Below, piece after piece: positions 58,501 through 64,000 of a DNA stretch of 64,000 nucleotides (the stretch's first letter is position 1; every line of letters starts with the position of its first letter). The stretch lies in contig JAGQDJ010000621.1 of assembly GCA_022885665.1 (NCBI GenBank), positions 2,760 to 66,759 of the forward strand, written 5' to 3'. A model generated the notes under the pieces. That model did not search any database, had not been told where the DNA came from, and saw nothing but the letters and a program-made list of their open reading frames with translations. The translations under genes were made by a program, and so were the position numbers. Source of the stretch: Triops longicaudatus. Taxonomy: Eukaryota > Arthropoda > Branchiopoda > Notostraca > Triopsidae.

Positions 58501-61500
58501 CAAGAAGTACTAATTCACGATCCTGAAAATGCTTCGACTAAGAGAAACAATAAATCTTTTTGAGAGAAAAGGGTAATTAGCGCAACAATGCCAACATCGT
58601 CACAGCGACTCTCTAGAGTATAAAACGGATTATTTAAAGCTTAATAGGCTTATATCGACTCGCGAACCTGGGGATCGTGATTCTAGAAAACGACAGAAAA
58701 CCTTTTTGCTTCAAACTCCAAAGCCTGGCTACTTGGAAAAGTTCGTTTAGCATGCAAGCTCAAGCCGAAGCGAGACAGAAAGCGCGAAATGAAAACCGAA
58801 ACGGTGAATTGCATTACAGACACGTTCCTAAGTGAAACTCAAGTATCAAATAACGAAATTGTAAAGCACGACGTTGCAGAAAGTTGGAAATAAAATAGTG
58901 CATGTCGTGTAGGAAGGTCCTATAAGGGTTGAAGTCACCTGACAAATTTCGTCAATCAAAACATAATTTCGCAAGCTCGGAATGCACCCCACTCAATCCG
59001 ATTACGAATCGTCAGTCTTGGAAAATACCTTACAAACTCCCAAGAAACGGACTTTGGCCCACGTAAAATAACACTTCACAAAAATTTTTCTTTAATACGT
59101 ATGAATACACATCTCTATCAGTAAAACGTGATTAATACTTCATGGACTACAAAGGTCCGATTTTTTTAGTTCTCGTCAATGTTTTGCGTTCACATTCTAC
59201 TTCGAACTTTTAGAATTCCTAATTCAGCCAAGGAAAAGGGAATTGGAAGTTTACTCGTGCGTAGCGGGTGCTACAACGACCGGTTTGGAGAAGTAACAAA
59301 TTAAAACAATGTCCTTTCTGTCCTTCTTTGCAATCGGCAAAATAATATCAAACTTTTCTGCAACTGTCTAAAAACTTGGGATTTATGAACCAAACTCATT
59401 AAAACTCTGGTCATTAAATACTCCCAAACTTTGGAGCAAACTTGGTAGACAAGTTTTTGGAACTTCATGTGCCCATTTTTCCCCCTTTGTCTTACATTTT
59501 CTCTCTGGCTCTCTTGCTTTTCGGCCAACAGTTACGTAATTGAGAAACAACTTTTGATCTAATACCGGCTTTTCAGCTCGAGGATAAGAACTCAAACAAC
59601 AGCAAACTTAATCACATCCACCGGATGGGCACTCTTGTTTTCGTGCTGACAAATTATTTGTTCTTTCCACATCCTTGGCAAATTTTTAATTAACACTAAT
59701 CTGACATTATTCTCAGCTTATTAATACGGATTCTGTACTAGCAATAAATGTATTACTCACTAGCTTAACTTAATGTACCGTTCGTGCATCGCAAACTCCC
59801 TACTAACCTAATAACTTAGTTTCGAATTCCGGTACGGTTTTCATACACGAATACCTTATTTCGATTCATTTTTAATAAGTAAAAATTATTTAACACTGGA
59901 TAACTAAATAAACTGAATATTACTATTACATTATTTTATACCAATTAGGCTACAGTTTCACAAAACGAACAAACGATGCTCCACATGTTTTCCTAAATTT
60001 GAGATTCCTCAAAAACAAAACTTCCGATGAACTCGATTCATCTGCATTTAGCTATGAGAATTTTTGAAAAAAAAATTAGACAAGCTTTTACTCAGAAGTT
60101 AGAATGATTACGTCACTCATTTATGAAAACCATCGTAATTTCAGCTTTTCTCTCCTATCTTCTGATAAGAACGAAAACACAATTGGATTTCCCGACTTTA
60201 TGGAAGACTACTGGTGGAATTAGCCAAATTACAATGCAAATTTCATGCAAATTATGGATCCAGGGCTACCCTTCTCCTAATTACGATATTACCACCACCT
60301 TTTGCCAAATAAGTAAAAACCTGTATCAGAAATGACTCCATATGACTTTCTCCTATTTCTCCTTTCAAGAAACAACAGGAACGTAGGCAGATAACAGCTA
60401 CATGAACCGTGTCACGTAATCGATCATACATGTACCAATAGTTCTCGATTCCATGTCCCTGTTCATTTTGCATAAACACGAACTTATTAAAGAGGCCTTA
60501 AAGAGTCATAGGGTTAATTATAAGCGTCAGATTTCCTTATCTGGTTCTTTTCCGAGTTGAGTGACCTTTCCTCCCCTTTGCAATCTCTTTATCCTCCTTC
60601 TCTTTGGTTTTCCTCCTCGCTAACCCTCTAGCACCACCTCACCTTCCTCTCCCCCCGCAAGAGGAAGCTACAGAGGGAAAATTATAAACAGTTCTCGGGC
60701 CAACGAGTTGTAAAACAGTAAAAGGCTACAACAAAAATAGGCGCGAAAAACGCTGGAAAATAAAACCCAAAATGACTCTTTAAAAGTGAGAGATATGGAG
60801 ACAGAATTGTCCAGTACCAAAACGATAAAGAAGACAAAAATAATGATAAAAATCCCAAAAGGGAACGAAAATAAAAAAGAAATACACACCATATCTTTCT
60901 CATCCTACGTACATATTTTTTGCTTCCCCTTCAATGCTCTATAGACGAACGTGGAAAAAGAGTACGAACGAACACGAAAGGCAAACAAAAGAAAGCGAGG
61001 AAGGGAAAAGGGAAGGAAAATTAATGAGACCAATAGGCGAGGAGACTATTGTTCCGTTTCACTTGAATGTGGGTTTTCGAAGCTTTTTTCATCAAAAGAG
61101 CCGCTTTAATCAAGTCCAAAGATGAGCTTGATGATCAAACGCAAAATTTGAAATAACTTTGTAAGAATAACACAAAAGAATGACTTTAAATTATGTTATG
61201 ACTTTATGTTACTTGATTCATTCCATGGATTTTAACTATAAATGGCGAAAATTCGCAATGCCAGACAGAAAATACAGGCAATGCCAATATTCCCTTTCTA
61301 AAGACAAATACCACTTTTAGAAAAGTTACTTAAACATAGTCTGCATTACAATATCATAATACCGTTTGCTGGTTGATTTATAGTTCCAAGGACTGTACTA
61401 CACGTGTTGTACATTGTTTGTTGTTTCGTACTTTATTACTATTTAATTTTCACAGCATTAACACAATTGCTAACAAATACTACTTTAATATATTGTTATT

Positions 61501-63804
61501 AATGCATGAATCATTTTTGGTAATATTCACAACATAAGAAAATTGTGATTTTATTGCACAATTATGTATTTCACAGGGTCTACACATTTTTCTTAACGTA
61601 ATGTCTTTAAACAGACAGCACTGTCATAACTGGCAGTGCATAAAACGATGGCGCCTAAATATGCGTACAGCTCTCTCGTTAATAATAGTTGGTTAAATAT
61701 AGCAACTGAGAATGAGATGGTGGCGCAATAAGTATACGTGACACAATACATGGTTCGTTTAATCGTTGTATTATTTAAGTTATTGGCCTCTTATTTAGGT
61801 CTAAAAACATTCTCAAGTACTTGTATTAGAAATGTGCATAGTTTAATGCCTTCGTGCGCTTTACAATTAATTTTCCTCGTTTCGCAGTCAATTTTTACTG
61901 TTTCTAAAGCAAACTTTTCTTCTTTTCGAAAAAGCACGAGAGGTTGAGAAAAGAAAGCGCTGCATAGACTTTTCCAACTGTTAGCGTAACTTCAAGGTTA
62001 TTTAACAGAAGAAGCCAAATCAGTTTTACTTGCATTTTAAACAGTGCTGTATAATAAAAATTCTCGCGACAGTATATTCCTCCATCTTTCTGCTTTTACG
62101 TTTTTTAGGTTTCATTTCCTTCGTCTTTTGTTTGTGAACATTTCTAGTGGGTCCTTAAGTTGAGAGAAAATTATGCTTTTGATGCTAACGATCAATAGAG
62201 TAGCTCGTTTTTCGTTCCCCAAAGCGGAAAAGAAACACGAGCTCAACTCGGCGTTATTCTCAAGAATTCTCGAATTTTCTTTCAAGCTTTCAAATGTGCA
62301 CGCAGTTAGGTTACAAACCCAGTTCCATTACTGTGAAAGATCACCCGAGAAAGGATACAAAAAGTAACCGCAAAATCTAATCCAATTTCCACTTACTCAT
62401 ACGCAAGTTATGAACTAAGGATTACACGCTTTTGTTGCAATTTACTTTTTGACTAATTTCACTCGTACGACATGTTCTATTTCGTAACACTGGATAAGAG
62501 CGATTTAAGTTAATTGACAGCTTTCTTTTCTCTATTTTTTTACTAAGATCTTGCAGAACCATGCAAATCTAGCTTTATCGGTATAATTTCCCCGCCCCTT
62601 TTCACCTTTTTTTCCCCTTCCCAAATAATGACTAAGAAACCTCACAAACCTCCCATCTCCTCTTCTTCCGCCACTTTTCTCCTTCCCATTTATCCTGTCT
62701 TCTGCGTTCCAGCGAAACTTCTATGATGCAGCCCAGAGAGAAACGACTTTTAACGCTTTAAAGGGCGAAGATCTGTTAGAACATACCAGGTTTGGACTCA
62801 GCACGTTGCAATGGACATTTCAAGAGGCATAAAAACTCCTCCATCACCTCCTTGTCCGTTTCTTGTGATTTCTCTAAAACATTTATCATAAGAAGCTTAG
62901 TGCGCGTAAGGAACATTTCAATTATTAAAAATATCACATTTTTTCGCATTCATTTTTGCGAAGCTCTTTCAGTACAACAGAAACTCCTGACTACTTAAGC
63001 GTTTGTTTTTAATACCTCACAAGTACACTATACACTGTAAGTAACCACACAACTATAAATACAATGTTATAAAAAATGAAAGTTTCAGATTACTTTTTAT
63101 TTTATAACTTACAATAAACTCTTCTAACATTTGAACTAAGTGTTTAAATTTACGCATTAAATTCATCATAATCTACATTTATAAGCTTTTACATTAAACT
63201 GTTCGCATCGTTCAACCATTGTGCTAAGTTCCGTGTTGGAGGCTAAAGTGAAAGCACTTCCGTTCCTATACGACTCTTGTCATGGGAATATTGTCTTAAA
63301 ACACAGATGCTAATATGCGTTACCAGCAAATAGGCGGAAGCCTACGCTGAGTTCCAGTAAAAAAAAGGCATAGCTCGTCATTAACTAAAATAAAACACCT
63401 AAACTTGCAGATTAAAACCCTAAACACTACCAAAATCCATATTAAGGCTCGAAATGTTATCAGAATTTATCTCGAAACGCCCTAATAGGCTACGCCCCTT
63501 GCTGCCATTTTATCCCAGTTTGGGGTCCTTGGGTGACCCGAGTTAACCTTAACACCCGTTTCCGATGACCCTTAGGTCATTAGAAACTACTTTACCATTG
63601 TTTTGAATCAGGTTAAAATTACATGCCTAATATTTGTATACTCACTACAGGGCTTTTTAAGAGTCCTTGCCAACTTTGATGAAACCTAATCTAAAACTAC
63701 ATACTTTTCGAAGAACTAGCGTTCGCTTGATCCAGGTTCGCTTAATACCCGGACAGTGAGGTTGGCAGCCAAAAACCTCAATTCAAGCACTCGGAATTTA
63801 TCTT

Positions 63805-63999
63805 CTAATTTCTGTTATGAGTTAAAACTTCCCAGAAAAAGCGGGTGAAATTGTTATTGGATATGTGAGGAGAAACGTACAAACTTGCCCTCCGGCTAAA
63901 ATGCTCAGCATTCTTTTCCAAAATGATACTAAAAGAATCCAAAAAAGGAGATGGCTCTGGAGGAAAAGATTTCGCGCGTTCTTTCGTGATCTGAAGCAT
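63805..63999 (-). other. Edge ORF, possible exon of a gene outside the window
   Basis: The minus strand is open from the window edge and reads with a protein-like composition (FPPEPSPFLDSF, IILEKNAEHFSRR) before a possible donor (GTTTGT) near 63885. No family is recognised and no second exon is visible inside the window. It is recorded only because it touches the edge. Confidence 0.2.
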
Positions 64000-64000
64000 A

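Larger units (their letters stand above)
48327..64000. other. 15.7 kb without a supportable gene
   Basis: This is the 5' flank of the ARID5 gene as modelled. Both strands carry only short ORFs of low complexity, many of them translations of pyrimidine or purine tracts. It contains X-box-like motifs (49641, 50099), CRE-like motifs (55902, 58493), a polypurine block (52082-52430) and one dispersed repeat (57850-57985). A minus-strand ORF at the extreme right (63805-63999) runs to the window end and could belong to a neighbouring gene. Small split genes could still be hidden here. Confidence 0.6.

Overview
This is a eukaryotic, metazoan nuclear window with no operons or Shine-Dalgarno signals. 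Genes are split by GT..AG introns ranging from about 50 nt to more than 8 kb. The proteins are animal families (attractin, ARID5, BolA3, fucose mutarotase, AGM1). Together with modest GC and abundant AT-rich or degenerate CCTAA-type repeats, this points to an invertebrate, probably an arthropod. The exact clade cannot be fixed from sequence alone. No bacterial, viral or CRISPR content was seen.

Layout. 1-166: TA microsatellite and a probable hAT-like transposon end. 1035-9947 (-): fucose mutarotase (FUOM) in four exons, with an 8.3 kb first intron. 13733-17291 (+): a three-exon gene for a secreted or signal-anchored, mostly helical protein whose architecture resembles a four-helix cytokine. 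17973-18284 (-) and 18543-19086 (-): two small unrecognised genes. 20235-22999 (+): phosphoacetylglucosamine mutase (PGM3/AGM1), ten exons. 23750-29442 (+): attractin-family receptor, fifteen exons, without the C-type lectin domain and first EGF of vertebrate attractin. 29425-29643 (-): an orphan exon-like ORF, weakly like an NADPH oxidase C-terminal segment. 31718-32674 (+): BOLA3-like mitochondrial Fe-S protein, four exons. 33208-48326 (-): ARID5-family transcription factor, eight exons, whose proposed first exon lies 8 kb from the next one. 48327-64000: no gene I can defend; AT-rich DNA with pyrimidine/purine tracts, CRE-like and RFX X-box-like motifs and one copy of a dispersed repeat.

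Exons were joined by hand from splice-site consensus, codon phase and remembered family sequence. In PGM3, FUOM, BOLA3, attractin and ARID5 every junction closes in phase and homologous segments run across the junctions. PGM3 (UDP-GlcNAc synthesis) and FUOM (fucose salvage) both feed glycosylation, which the heavily glycosylated attractin ectodomain would need, but nothing shows that they are co-regulated. The most interesting items are the cytokine-like gene, the reduced attractin architecture, the remote ARID5 first exon, and the two small minus-strand genes.
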